From assembly GCA_032718475.1 (NCBI GenBank), contig JAUCBJ010007569.1, forward strand, positions 35,923 through 99,922: a stretch of 64,000 bases of DNA, given 5' to 3'. A program made the translations under genes and the position numbers. The first letter of the stretch is position 1, and each line of letters opens with the position of its first letter. Below the pieces are notes generated by a model. The model did no database searches, was not told the DNA's origin, and was given only the letters and a program-made list of their open reading frames with translations. Positions 1 through 10,614 of this stretch are shown here, one piece after another. This DNA is from Nemertoderma westbladi. Taxonomy: Eukaryota; Xenacoelomorpha; Nemertodermatida; Nemertodermatidae.

Positions 1-558
1 AACGGGTATATAAATATTATAAATCAAATCAAACGATTTAGAAATAGTAGGCCTGTCATACAAAAACTAGGTCTCACTATCAGTTGGACTACTGCTTAAA
101 TAACAGTAACAAAGTAAGTTAAAGTAACCAAGTAGCCCTAAAATATTCAGAGATTCAAATATTCTAAAATAATTGACATACCGGTACTCACTATAGGCTT
201 ATTATATTTATCTCTATAAATTTGAGCGGAAATCATACCGGTACTCTGTAATTAATTCTAGTTCATAATTATACTTACATGCTGTAAGTGTAAGCTGTAT
301 ACCGGTATTCATTATAGGCCTACTATATATATATATATATATTTGTGCTAAAATTATATACCGGTACTCTGTGACAAATCTAGTCTGTAATAATACTTAT
401 ATATTATAAGCATACCGGTATTCTAATATATTGTATATATATCACGTTCCACTGAGTAACGGTACCGGTAATAAATAGCTAGGCTTGCGGTCATACTGAA
501 TTACTAGACTTGCTTTAACTGAAACTATAGTAGTAGACATTCAACTGTATAACTAAAC
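1..558. other. AT-rich leader upstream of the BEL gag ORF
   Basis: No coding region is visible. The stretch is AT-rich, holds a tandem repeat with ACCGGTA cores (listed separately), and runs into the gag start codon at 559. If the BEL element is complete on this side, this would be its leader or part of a 5' LTR. However, I find no match here to the LTR-like sequence downstream of the ORF, so the 5' LTR is either outside the window or highly diverged. Confidence 0.5.
176..440. repeat. Imperfect tandem repeat with ATACCGGTA cores
   Basis: The core ATACCGGTA(C/T)TC recurs near 178, 235, 300, 358 and 412. Alternate units resemble each other (ACTCACTATAGGC / ATTCATTATAGGC against ACTCTGTAATT / ACTCTGTGACA), giving a dimeric repeat of roughly 120 bp with two copies plus a partial. 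A (TA)n run sits inside one unit. Confidence 0.65.
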
Positions 559-3500
559 ATGTCTGACACTCAGCAAAACCTGTCGGACAGTCTGATCGAG
601 ACCACTATCTGTGATTCAGATAGGAGTGTGGAGCGAATAAGAGAGAAGTTCGGCTCACCTCCTACTGTAAAAAAGGTCATCCCTCCAGTAGTATCAGACC
701 CTAGGCTAGTCCACCATAGGTCCATCATAGGCACTCGGGCACAGGTAAAACGGGACCAAGAGGCAGCTGTCCTATCGCAGCAACATCTTGGTCAAGAACC
801 TACTTCCCAGAGACCAGATAGCTCCAGCAGTTCGGATACTGTAGAGTTGACTCCCGAACATGGAGTGCAGATGGCTGATACAGTCTACTCGGACCCCCTT
901 CTTACTCTTCCTGCTGCAGTGCTAACTACTATACTCATTGCGGTGGAGGAACATCAAGCCGACTGGGCGAAGAATAAGCAAGCGACCCAAGATAATTACG
1001 CGGGATACGCCAGGGAAGAATTGATATCTATTGTTGAATCACAATGGAACTTTCCCGGACTCGGACTCCCGTTGGACCTGTCCGAGGCTACTTGGGAAGA
1101 TATACACAGGATGGGAGTGGCTCAAGATACAATGGATCCAGCTGTTTGGAAGAGGTCGGCAGCAGGATATGTGCAGGGATTCTTCGGATCCTTGGAGCGA
1201 TTGGAAGAACAACTGTTTCGACAACCTCACGGACCTCAAGAGCAGGAAGAACTGCTATATCAAATACGCGAAAGAACCCTACGCATTCGACTAATCCTCT
1301 CAGCCTTTGAGGAAACTTCCAAAAGAAGACAGGACACGTCGCTGCAGGTTGCTGTCAAAACTTGGCTACATCGAGTAGATCTCAAAGTACAGGAAACAGC
1401 CCAGTGGAAATCCCAGCTGGCTGAGAGATCAACCTATGAGGAACCAACTGATGTCACCGAACCAACTGATGTCACCCTTGCTCAAGAGGAAAGCGAAGAG
1501 GCCGCCGAGAAACCGCGAACTAGAGACGCTATCGACATTTATTTGTCCGACTATCAGCGATTCCTAGGAGACGAAGAGTTGAGGAGACGGCTACATGGAC
1601 TTTCCCCTAATAGTGAAGGAACCAAGCTTATATTGGACGCGATCGATACCGAAATGTTAGCTGCAAACCAAGCTGAATGTGATGAAAAACTCCGTCTCAC
1701 TAGAGTCCGAGAAGAACAAATAAAGAAAAGAAGGATAGAGGAACAAAAGGCGGCGGCTATGGCGGCGGCTACGGCAGAAGCAGAAGCCGAAAGAAAGGCA
1801 GTGGCGGCAGAAGCAGCAGCAGAAAGAAAGGCAGTGGCGGCAGAAGCAGCAGCAGAAAGAAAGACAGCAGCGGCAGAAGTAGAAGCAGAAAGAAAGGTGG
1901 CAAAGGCAGTGAGAGAAGCAGAAAGGAGAGCATCTGAGCAGACTACCCAACTGGAGTTGGAGAATCTGCAAGAGACACAAGACAGTATAACTAAACAGTT
2001 TACTGCTAATCAAATGCAGATGATGAGAAAATCTACCCCCAAACGCCAGGGGTACACATCATCGGAGGAAGGCGATACTACCGACCCTGAAGGCGGAGGA
2101 GATAGATCTCATCTAAGTAGGCGTAGAAAAACATATTACCGTCGTAAATTGCCTGATTTGCCCCCAGCTGTTAAAAGACAGCTAACTAGCACAGATTTAG
2201 GTAGTGCAGAACCTATAGAACAATTTATCCAGGTCAAAAGACTCCCTACTATAGTCGATGAACCTGAAATAATTAGGCCTGTAATTCCCAAAGTCACTTC
2301 TATGCTAGAGACCCCTACACTTCCAGAGCTTAACTCTAAATTCCCTTTACATAGCACTACACTGCCTGTACCCGGTGGAACAGTCCATGCAAATACACCT
2401 GTACAGATAGCAGAGAGAGAAATCAATAATTTGTCTCCCGTCGTCCCGCGTCAGCCCGCTACTATGTTGGCGACTCCCGCTTCGGCGGTTGAGTGGGTGG
2501 AAGAGGGACGGCGGGGGATGAATCTCCTGCTAGGACAGATGCAGGAGACTGTCCACCAACTTAAGGGAACAGTGAGGGAAGGTAGAGCAGAGTTGCGAGA
2601 AGTGCAGCAAAGTATCGCGCTAGAACGCGACAAATTAGTCAATATACAAAAAGGCATACCAATGCCCCCTGTAACATTGTGTCAACCCGTTAGGTCTGAA
2701 GTATTACATGCGCAAGGTGTTGAGCCTACACGTATCTATACTGCTAGTGAAGTTGAAACTCCTATAGCAAACCCTATTAAGGGTGATGATAGACCTGTTA
2801 TCAATGATATTCCCTATAGACCTGATAATGATCCGAGAAATTTGTATACCGATAATTCGATATTAAATAACACGATGGCCCAAGAAAGCTTTACGCGTCA
2901 GATGGCTAGAACAGAAGCCCGCCAAGCGGTCAAAGTGGGAGAGATCGTCAAATTCAATGGGGATGAGATGAAATGGTTACCTTTCAACGAATATTACAAA
3001 GATAGCATACAGAACTCTGTACTATCTAACGGAGAGAAACTTAGATTCCTCATCAAGTGCTTGGAAGGACCTCCCAAGTTAATGGCGTTAAAGTTTATTG
3101 GACATCCAGATGGATTAAGACAAGTTTGGGATACATTAAACATCAGGTATGGTAACAAGGATAACATAGCTAAGTATTTGTATGCAAAATTAGTAGCCCC
3201 TCGACACTTCCTTAGTAGTGGGATTATAGAGTTTTCCGATGAAATTCAAGAGATCTGTAGACAACTGGACTGGTTAGGTAAGTCGCACGAATACCAGAGT
3301 TCCATGGTTATTGGAGCCGTAGTCTCTACTTTACCAAAGGGTGGAGTATGTACACGCTGGGACAAGAAAGTGTTGTACATGAATGAACAACAACGACGAA
3401 GTCCTACCATGGCTGATCTCATGTCTTTCTTAGATAGTGAAGTAAAATTACAACTCATAAGGCAGGCCAGAGAGAAAACATCGGAAAATAAGGTAAGTGA

Positions 3501-5211
3501 GAAACCCGATTCTAGGAGAAGGATAATACCAGTGTGTTATACTGACGACGGCGAAAGCCAAGCTTCTCAAGAAGAGGACAGCGGGAAAGACACAGCAAAA
3601 TCTTACTATGACAACAAGACCTACAAAGACGTAAGTAAATACAAGTCTCGAACCAGTGACAGGAGAGAACAGGTAACAACAACTCCTCCTACGTCTCCTA
3701 AGAGAATTCACGGAAGAAAGCCCGAAGAAAGAACGAGAGTGCATAACGTTACCCAAGGTAAGGTGAGTAACATCAAACCAAAATGTGCGCTGTGCGACGG
3801 GCCTCACCGTTTGAGTGCGTGTGCTGAATTTCTAAAGAAATCCCCTGTAGACAGACGTACAGTCCTGTGGAATAAGCGGTTATGCTATAATTGCCTCAGA
3901 TCAGGACACCAACGGCGAACCTGTTACTCCGACGCAAAGTGTGCAAAGTGTGGCGCGAAACATCACATTTTGTTACACAGTGAGTTCGAACGAGACAACC
4001 CGAGTCAGGTAAGTGAGCCCGAACTACATGTCCAATTCAGTGATGTGAACGACACTGACCAAGGTTCTGAGTGGGAAGGATTCTATACAGACGAATTCTC
4101 CGATGCCAACGAATCCTGTTATCTAATAAATACCACAGTGTATCGAGCACTTACGGATGAAAAGGACACTGACGAGTTTACTCCAACTCCTTTTGACAAA
4201 CAACCATCTTGGAAAGTTCCAACTTCCAACATAGGAATAAGAGAATTTCCTGTAGTGCAAGTTCGAGTTCATGGTCCCAACAAGAGTTACATAGTGAACG
4301 CCCTACTTGACTCCGGCAGCACAGGAACATTCATCGATCAAGAACTAGCCGAAGATATCTTTGCTGGACAACCCAAGTTCCGGACTAAATTGAATATGTC
4401 AGGAATTATGCAGGTTTGGAAATCTACCCTAACGGCAGATTACTATGTAGGTGTGTTGTCCACCCCCCAGGATAAGTTAGGAACACAAGGTATAAGGTCA
4501 GTAAAAATGGTGGCTATAAAGAACTTTGCTACTACTCAAGCAGAACCTTATAACTGGGACGAGGACGAGTGCATCCAACATCTTGAGATACCTCGATTCC
4601 AAACCGATTATCCTGGAGTGCAAATACTTATCGGCCAAAACGCGCATGAGGCGCTCGAGCCATTAGAGAAACGGCCTGCTCAACCACAGCCACTACAAAC
4701 CTATGCGGTAAGAACTAGAGTAGGTTGGTACTTCACTGGCCCTTCCCGTAGAACTCTCAAAGAGAGATTACCTCAACAACAGGTATACCAAGTAAAGGGG
4801 GAAGTGGAGAGCAGTGATGTGGACGACCCAACTGAGGGAACACCATACTCCTCAGATAATGACGATATTAACTCCAATGTAGATCAATGGAGACATTGCC
4901 TTGGGACGATTAATCCAGCCGACATCGCTTCCAGAGGAGCAACTCCTCAAGAACTGATAGATACTCCAGGCTGGTTAGGTGGATCCGACTTCTTAAGTAA
5001 AGAAGAAGAAGAATGGCCTCCTCATCTTACCACGGCGGAGAGTAGACAGGCCAAGGGAGCGGAGAAACTAACACAACCACTCAATCGCCCAGCTAGTCGT
5101 TTATGTTTACTGGAAAGAGACCGAAAACTGTCCGGAAACTATGGAAGGCAAGATACTCTTCCTACGACCACTTCCCTAATCCGACAAATATCTAGGGACT
5201 CCATAACGTAA
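559..5211 (+). CDS. BEL/Pao retrotransposon Gag-protease polyprotein, RT and integrase deleted
   Basis: One open frame of 1550 codons. In order: an acidic N-terminal region; an Ala/Glu/Arg/Lys heptad-like segment at residues ~406-450, probably a coiled coil; a Gag domain of the DUF1759 type at ~797-900 (VKFNGDEMKWLPFNEYY); two Cys-rich knuckles, with CALC at 1076 and a canonical C-X2-C-X4-H-X4-C at 1109; and a retroviral-type aspartic protease of the DUF1758 type from ~1229 to 1395 with catalytic LLDSGST (Asp1251). After a short linker comes the piece NPADIASRGATPQEL (~1449 on), which in BEL elements lies at the end of the RNase H region. Next is LNRPASRLCLLE, typical of the very end of BEL pol. 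The reverse transcriptase, most of RNase H and the integrase core are missing, yet no stop or frameshift marks either junction. It could form particles and be mobilised in trans, or be a co-opted gag gene. Domain calls are by motif recognition. Confidence 0.85.
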   Translation: MSDTQQNLSDSLIETTICDSDRSVERIREKFGSPPTVKKVIPPVVSDPRLVHHRSIIGTRAQVKRDQEAAVLSQQHLGQEPTSQRPDSSSSSDTVELTPEHGVQMADTVYSDPLLTLPAAVLTTILIAVEEHQADWAKNKQATQDNYAGYAREELISIVESQWNFPGLGLPLDLSEATWEDIHRMGVAQDTMDPAVWKRSAAGYVQGFFGSLERLEEQLFRQPHGPQEQEELLYQIRERTLRIRLILSAFEETSKRRQDTSLQVAVKTWLHRVDLKVQETAQWKSQLAERSTYEEPTDVTEPTDVTLAQEESEEAAEKPRTRDAIDIYLSDYQRFLGDEELRRRLHGLSPNSEGTKLILDAIDTEMLAANQAECDEKLRLTRVREEQIKKRRIEEQKAAAMAAATAEAEAERKAVAAEAAAERKAVAAEAAAERKTAAAEVEAERKVAKAVREAERRASEQTTQLELENLQETQDSITKQFTANQMQMMRKSTPKRQGYTSSEEGDTTDPEGGGDRSHLSRRRKTYYRRKLPDLPPAVKRQLTSTDLGSAEPIEQFIQVKRLPTIVDEPEIIRPVIPKVTSMLETPTLPELNSKFPLHSTTLPVPGGTVHANTPVQIAEREINNLSPVVPRQPATMLATPASAVEWVEEGRRGMNLLLGQMQETVHQLKGTVREGRAELREVQQSIALERDKLVNIQKGIPMPPVTLCQPVRSEVLHAQGVEPTRIYTASEVETPIANPIKGDDRPVINDIPYRPDNDPRNLYTDNSILNNTMAQESFTRQMARTEARQAVKVGEIVKFNGDEMKWLPFNEYYKDSIQNSVLSNGEKLRFLIKCLEGPPKLMALKFIGHPDGLRQVWDTLNIRYGNKDNIAKYLYAKLVAPRHFLSSGIIEFSDEIQEICRQLDWLGKSHEYQSSMVIGAVVSTLPKGGVCTRWDKKVLYMNEQQRRSPTMADLMSFLDSEVKLQLIRQAREKTSENKVSEKPDSRRRIIPVCYTDDGESQASQEEDSGKDTAKSYYDNKTYKDVSKYKSRTSDRREQVTTTPPTSPKRIHGRKPEERTRVHNVTQGKVSNIKPKCALCDGPHRLSACAEFLKKSPVDRRTVLWNKRLCYNCLRSGHQRRTCYSDAKCAKCGAKHHILLHSEFERDNPSQVSEPELHVQFSDVNDTDQGSEWEGFYTDEFSDANESCYLINTTVYRALTDEKDTDEFTPTPFDKQPSWKVPTSNIGIREFPVVQVRVHGPNKSYIVNALLDSGSTGTFIDQELAEDIFAGQPKFRTKLNMSGIMQVWKSTLTADYYVGVLSTPQDKLGTQGIRSVKMVAIKNFATTQAEPYNWDEDECIQHLEIPRFQTDYPGVQILIGQNAHEALEPLEKRPAQPQPLQTYAVRTRVGWYFTGPSRRTLKERLPQQQVYQVKGEVESSDVDDPTEGTPYSSDNDDINSNVDQWRHCLGTINPADIASRGATPQELIDTPGWLGGSDFLSKEEEEWPPHLTTAESRQAKGAEKLTQPLNRPASRLCLLERDRKLSGNYGRQDTLPTTTSLIRQISRDSIT
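1773..1905 (+). repeat. In-frame 33 bp tandem repeat in gag
   Basis: Repeated codons for A-E-A-A-A-E-R-K-A/T-V/A-A, about four units of 11 residues at protein positions ~406-450. Because the period is a multiple of three the frame is kept. The alternation of Ala with charged residues suggests a long helix or coiled coil. Variation in unit number between copies would be expected. Confidence 0.75.
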
Positions 5212-5530
5212 TAACATATGGAGTGGGCGTGTGACTATATCATTTTATATTTGTTTTTATTTTATATTTATGTATGTATTATTATGTAATATTATTATAA
5301 TCGTTTTCTTTAATTTTATTTGGTAGAATGTTATTTTAGGGATTATTTAGTAAATTAGTGCAATATATTAGTGTTTATTACGTATTTAATTACTTACAAT
5401 ATATTTAGTGCGACGGCAAGAAATAATTATTTTTCTCTTTCCTTACTGTCCGTATTATATTATAAATGCGAGACTATAGTAAGATGACATGTCAGTACTT
5501 CTTAAAGTACAATAAAGCCACTACTATATT
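5212..5530 (+). repeat. Probable 3' LTR of the BEL element
   Basis: It directly follows the gag-pro stop. It contains a TATA-like ATTATATTATAAATGCGAG near 5453-5470 and an AATAAA polyadenylation signal at 5511-5516, the usual order of promoter and polyA in an LTR. The start ATGGAGTGGGCGTGTGAC resembles BEL LTR starts from memory. No second copy is seen in the window, so the LTR identity and both ends are inferred. Confidence 0.45.
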
Positions 5531-6832
5531 TAAGTATTATTGGTAGGCAGAGTATTAGGAATGCAAAGTTCAGATCCTCGTGTCTCGGCTAAACCAGGCT
5601 CTGGGTAGACCTTGGAAACGACTTGCCTCTTCACACTGACATTGCTTCGTGCGATATTGCTCTTCTACCTTATAACAAATAATACATATAGTAGCGTGAT
5701 GTCCCTCTAACAGTAGCGTCAATCGCAAATAAATCTGTTAAACTTTTGACCATCTGTAATTCTAGTCGATTAAGATATCGTGGCACCCACCGATATACTT
5801 GAAAGACAAATTCTAGAATCAGTGGTTAACGTCCCCAGACAAGTTCTGGAATAAATTGGTGCCCATCCTAAATATTAATTTAATATTTGTTAAAATCTGT
5901 AAAATCCCGATCCTTTAAAATTTCTAGTCAATTAAGATATCGCAGTATTTACCGATATTCTTAGAAGGACTATTTTACAGAATTAAGGATCCTGAGTCCC
6001 CAGATATGCTCTGGAATAAAATTTATGTCAATTTAATATCAAATAATAAAATTCACGGGAATAAATTTAAATTCATACTCGAATGAATTTCATAAATTGT
6101 CATTTTGTGCAATTTATAACATTCCCAAAATTCCAGTAATTAATAGATCATGGGAGCGGAGATTCATATTGAGTGTGCTAGAGTGTGAGAATCTCCAACA
6201 TATAGTCAATAGCCGATAAAATTTATAAAATCATGCATAAAGAGGATATTGACAATTAAAGAATTACTATTAAATAACATCCCAGATCTGTATGCATGAG
6301 GATTGCCCTAATTCTACCGCTAGTTTTCCATAATGTCACCATGGCAACACCCACGCTAGAATTAGAAGCAAGTTAAAAGAACAATAAAAGGCTTGCCCCA
6401 TTGCGTAGCATAAGAGTATACATAGCGCGCTATTAGTATCCAAGGATACATAGTAAATAAGTGACATTCTGGAAGACACTGACTAACGGACAAATGGTAT
6501 GCATGTGTGCAGTAAGTAATGATTGTATGGAATTTGTGCGTTTATAGGTGAATGTTACTACTAAAGTGTGTTTACAGTAGCTAATCGCAATTGTAAAATA
6601 GCCCTAACTCTACCGAGATAACCTCAAGTGGATTCAAGCCTTTGGGACGGACAGTGGTGGGACTTGTGTCGATTGTCGTTGTCGTGCTGTTGCTACATGT
6701 TGGCGCAAACACCGCGACAGCGGTACATCGGCGCTGAGAAACCCACTGTCCGGGGTCAAAGACTAGTAGGCAGCGACGCCCGCTTGCCTAAATATTGACT
6801 CATACTAATATTAACAAACTCAGATAGCAGAT
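5531..6832. other. Non-coding interval with diverged tandem duplication
   Basis: No supported ORF. A block at about 5758-5900 is repeated imperfectly at about 5918-6060, roughly 161 bp apart: CTAGTCGATTAAGATATCG versus CTAGTCAATTAAGATATCG, then ACCGATAT, CCCCAGA and CTCTGGAATAAA in the same order. The stretch 6600-6830 is less AT-rich. It includes TGGCGCAAACACC at 6701, which looks like a retroelement primer-binding site three bases after TGCTACA. That reading is speculative. Confidence 0.45.
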
Positions 6833-8122
6833 ATGACGGAATTGATAGAAGATGACCTTGGTATTAGAGAGCGATATACTCTACCTTTACAAGCGTTTGT
6901 GGATAGCTTGATACGCGGTGAAGCCGATCCGACTATTACGGAGGACGATGGTCGTTATATCGAACCGCCGATGTCCCAAGAGCAACTTACGTGTGAATTG
7001 GACTATCGAAAATTAACCGCTCGCTATACGCATCGTAATGGTACGTATATGGACTTCTTAACTACCGGCCATCCTATCGATTTACATGATACGGACGATG
7101 TAGACACCGAAAGGGAAATGGTTCTATTTAAATATCATACCCAGCGGCGTCGTAACGATAAACCGAGAATAGATCACGAAAATTCTATTCGTAACAGACT
7201 GGGAAGACGAACCAATATGTCTGGAATCTGAAGAGATTCAGCCTATCGCGCTCGGAACAACGACAACGATTACATCCTAGAATGGTATCAAGGTCCACAG
7301 TGTCTCACTGCGTACGATTATCGCCATGCCAACTATGTTTCTCGGCAACGTTGTCGGTTATGCGCATCGAGAGACCATGTTACGCCCATGGACACAAACG
7401 TCCGCTGTTCCTATTTCCACGAACAACCGGCGATGGAAATTTATTGCGCGTATTGCAGATTTAATAATTTGCATATTTTTGCGGTTTGCCCTCAATTTAT
7501 GACTCAATGTCACCACTGTCAACTAAAGGGACACGCCAGTTTCGATTGCCCTTTTTAATCGCGATTTGGAAAGCGTAGATGAAATGATCACACTACGTTA
7601 CATTAGAGCTTGGGAAGCGAACGCTGATTTACATCGTGATTCGCGCCATCGCTATTATCCTGGACGCGCTTACGAAGGAATTTATGCGTTCCATCCTTAT
7701 CTATTCGCTTCTGTCAAACAGAAATCACGCATATCGAGTTACAGGAAGTATATCGACGGCCTTACGAGTACCAAGCCCGCGAACGCGAGTTGGAAAGAAC
7801 CATTAAACCAAGGAAGTTTCTAACTGCCTATGGTCCACCCACGGCCCTCGTTCAGACCACTCGTAAAGGACCCGTAAGAGCGGCTGTCTTGAAACGAGCT
7901 CTCAAAGCCGTTAGACCCCTCTCCCCGGACGTTGATGTCAATCAACCCGGTACTTCGACCGGCGGATATACCGATCGCAATCCCATACCTTCTGATGCAA
8001 TCATATTGCACCCTTCACCCAGGAGTTATAGCCCTCCTAGTAAAGTGGCTCGCCCCAAAGAGAAAAGGACTCTTGCTAGCTTCAAAAAACTGCGTAAACG
8101 CCGTCCGCGCAAGAAAGACTAA
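6833..8122 (+). pseudogene. Broken gene for an unrecognised zinc-knuckle (gag-like) protein
   Basis: Not identified. Starting at the ATG at 6833, the frame runs through an in-frame TGA at 7229-7231 and continues in the same frame to TAA at 7556-7558. That second part is Cys/His-rich (CRLC, CAYC) and ends in a perfect C-X2-C-X4-H-X4-C knuckle (CHHCQLKGHASFDC). Protein-like sequence then continues in the next frame over roughly 7557-7720 and returns to the original frame around 7730 (ELQEVYRRPYEYQARERE), ending at 8122 in a very basic tail (KKLRKRRPRKKD). The simplest reading is an original protein of about 430 residues, damaged by one stop and two compensating indels. The zinc knuckle and basic tail suggest nucleic-acid binding, as in a retroelement Gag. 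No protease, RT or integrase follows. Its codons are richer in CG than the surroundings. Confidence 0.6.
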
Positions 8123-9851
8123 CTGTTTAGAGTATTTTTGTATTTTAGAAACTGTGATTTTGTATATTTTATAGACTTAAATCCCATTTTCTGGGAGCGG
8201 TGTAAAAGCTTTTGTGGGATAACTGATACGTTTGCCTTTGCTGGCCAGTTCCCCCCCAGGCGCTGGAATACTCTAAAAGGGTTCTCTGACTGTATATATA
8301 TTCCCTTCGCCCGCAAGGTACCTTTACAGGTGTTTTAACGGACATAAAAGTAATTCTGCTATATACGTGTTTTAGTGGACATGGTAAGGCAAAAAACCTG
8401 TAATGCACCAACTACCTTTCACAGCTTAGCCGTGATGATTCATATTACGACATCTAACAGCTGGTTGCTGACATGGAAACAGCCATTGGATGTGTGGTTC
8501 TTTGTTTGGCTTGAGCCAATCAGAGCGATTTTTCCTGTCGACGTGTAGCTTTTAGTCGATCAGATGGAGAGTGTTCAGTCTTACTGTTTTTTCTTGTTAC
8601 TTTGTTGTTATTGCTGTCTAAGCCAGAAACACCGGCATTTTAGTAAGAACTATAGTAAACTGCTTGAATTATCGAAAGTATAAACTGTTACCGAACTACT
8701 CATTAACTCATCTCACCTTGATACTTTACTTACTTAATTTAATTGCATTAATCATATTGTTTGTACTGTTATTTTACCGTCAGTTATTAATTGTACCTAT
8801 TTGTTGATGGAAATATTGCTATTTGGATAATACGGATAAATCACCCAATTCCCAATTTTCTTGATAACACTACAGGTTAGAGAGACCGGCTATACATAAC
8901 AATTGCGATTTATATTAATGTGGTGTGTATTGAATCCAATGTTATTTAGCAGACCCTACGTGAGTCAATTAATGCTCTCTTTATGTGTGATCAAATGTAC
9001 TGACTGTCGGCAGAATAGTGTGTATGATTGTGATTGGTAACAAAGTATTTCCTAAAGAATACGCTTTATACTTCAATCATAAGCAGTATCGTTGCGTTTA
9101 GTATAAGTCTTAGTTCTGTTTAAATAGATAAAGCGCCACGTCCTAAAGGAACTGTTAATATTTCCCGAAAGCCAATAATATCTGTCAGAGATTAATTATT
9201 AACGATCTATCGAATAATACATTAGGTATACACTGCAACCTTACACTGTAATAATACAATTCAAGCATCCGAATTCAGTCTCCCGGGTGTAGATCCATCG
9301 GGTGAATGATTGCGCATGGGCTGACTTCGGCTAATGTTTTGCGTATTAGCATAAATTATTGTCGTATGCTAAAGTGGTTTTAATTAACTAAAAGACATAT
9401 AAATTTTGGCAGGTTAAACTGCTAAAGGTCTTCAAAAGCGCGAACAGCATTATAATTATCATAACTTCAGGGATAATGACTGTAGAAAGGATCTAATGCC
9501 ACGGTTAACAAAAACAGTTTCTATTTATATGGCTATTCCATTCTCACGGATGTCTTCAGTAAATAAATGTATATATCTGTCTATATCTGAACTTGGTGGC
9601 ATAATAATTAATTAGTTGTACCGTACGTCAAATTTAATATTATGGTTTAGGTTTATAAATTGTGTTTTAATGTTGTATATTATACATTTTAATTTACTTA
9701 CTGTAGACGTCGCCGTGAGAATGGAATGGCCATATTGCCTGAGTTGAAGACAGTGTAATAACGATATATTAATGACTATATAGAGCCGAAATTATGTAGT
9801 GCTTGACATAAAAACTAAACTGAACACAGAAAGAACAATTTTTAACGATAT
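8123..9851. other. Non-coding interval
   Basis: No convincing gene on either strand. A purine-rich GGGAGCGG at 8193-8200 followed by TGTAAAAGC at 8201 and a TATATATAT box near 8294 would fit a polypurine tract and 3' LTR start for the upstream zinc-knuckle element, but there is no matching 5' copy. The rest is AT-rich unique-looking sequence. Confidence 0.35.
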
Positions 9852-10080
9852 AATTGGGTTGGTGTGCGCAATTGATTAATGGGTAAAAAGGTGCCATGAA
9901 TGGAGTGGAGGGTGTGTTTTTTGTAAAAACACGAGGAAAGCGTCGAATTTTCGGGTTTAAGTAAGCGCGGGAAGCCCATTTTGAAAATAGGCTGTGATTG
10001 GCTGCTACATATTTGACGTCATTACGCAGTGATCTGATAATTTTTTATCTTGGTTTCTATAGATGGTGATTTTCTATCCA
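9852..10080 (+). repeat. Interspersed ~230 bp repeat, left inverted copy, with CRE/CCAAT/E2F-like sites
   Basis: The reverse complement of this block recurs at about 15384-15618, on the other side of the complete LINE. Conserved in both copies are GCGCGGGAAG (9965-9974, E2F-like), ATTGG (9997-10001, inverted CCAAT box) and the perfect palindrome TGACGTCA (10014-10021, a consensus CRE). Whether it is a fragment of a promoter, an LTR or the terminus of a DNA transposon is not clear. Confidence 0.7.
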
Positions 10081-10614
10081 TTCAAATACACTTTAAATGT
10101 CAATCATTTCACACTTATATTAATTGAAAGCGGAGATTCTTGCGCGTCTTTTAACACTGCAATTTATTCAATTCATTATGAGGAACAATGATAAAATGTT
10201 GTTTGCAATTTTGCAAACTTGGTAGATTGCCGGTTCCTGCTACCTAACAGCCTTATCCATATTTATGCTACGACCGGGATTTAGGGCTGATATATTACGG
10301 TCCAGTCGACAAGTAAGACAAGTTGACAATTGTGAACAGCATTTCATCCATGTTTATCATCATCATTAATTTAATTAATTTTAGTATCAATAGAAACTCA
10401 AGTCTCTTCGCTTTCAATTGATATAAGCCACATATAAAATTATTGAGATTAAATGTCTCAATAATATTATTGACGGAATGCTAGCTGTATTACGGCAGAT
10501 TGTAATACTGCTCAACTGTACAACAACTGCAGAATAGTACCTAATCCACTAACTGACTATACTGTAATCAGACAATCAGACTGTCTGAAGTTAAATCGCG
10601 ATCACAGTTTCGCG

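Noticed and set aside
7547-7560. Programmed -1 frameshift site (CCCTTTT heptamer) before the TAA at 7556
   Set aside because: The -1 frame meets a stop within a few codons, while the protein-like sequence continues in the +1 frame, so decay is the simpler explanation.
5511-8300. A complete LTR retrotransposon around the zinc-knuckle gene
   Set aside because: A primer-binding-like TGGCGC at 6701 and an LTR-like start at 8201 can be argued, but no matching pair of LTRs was found.
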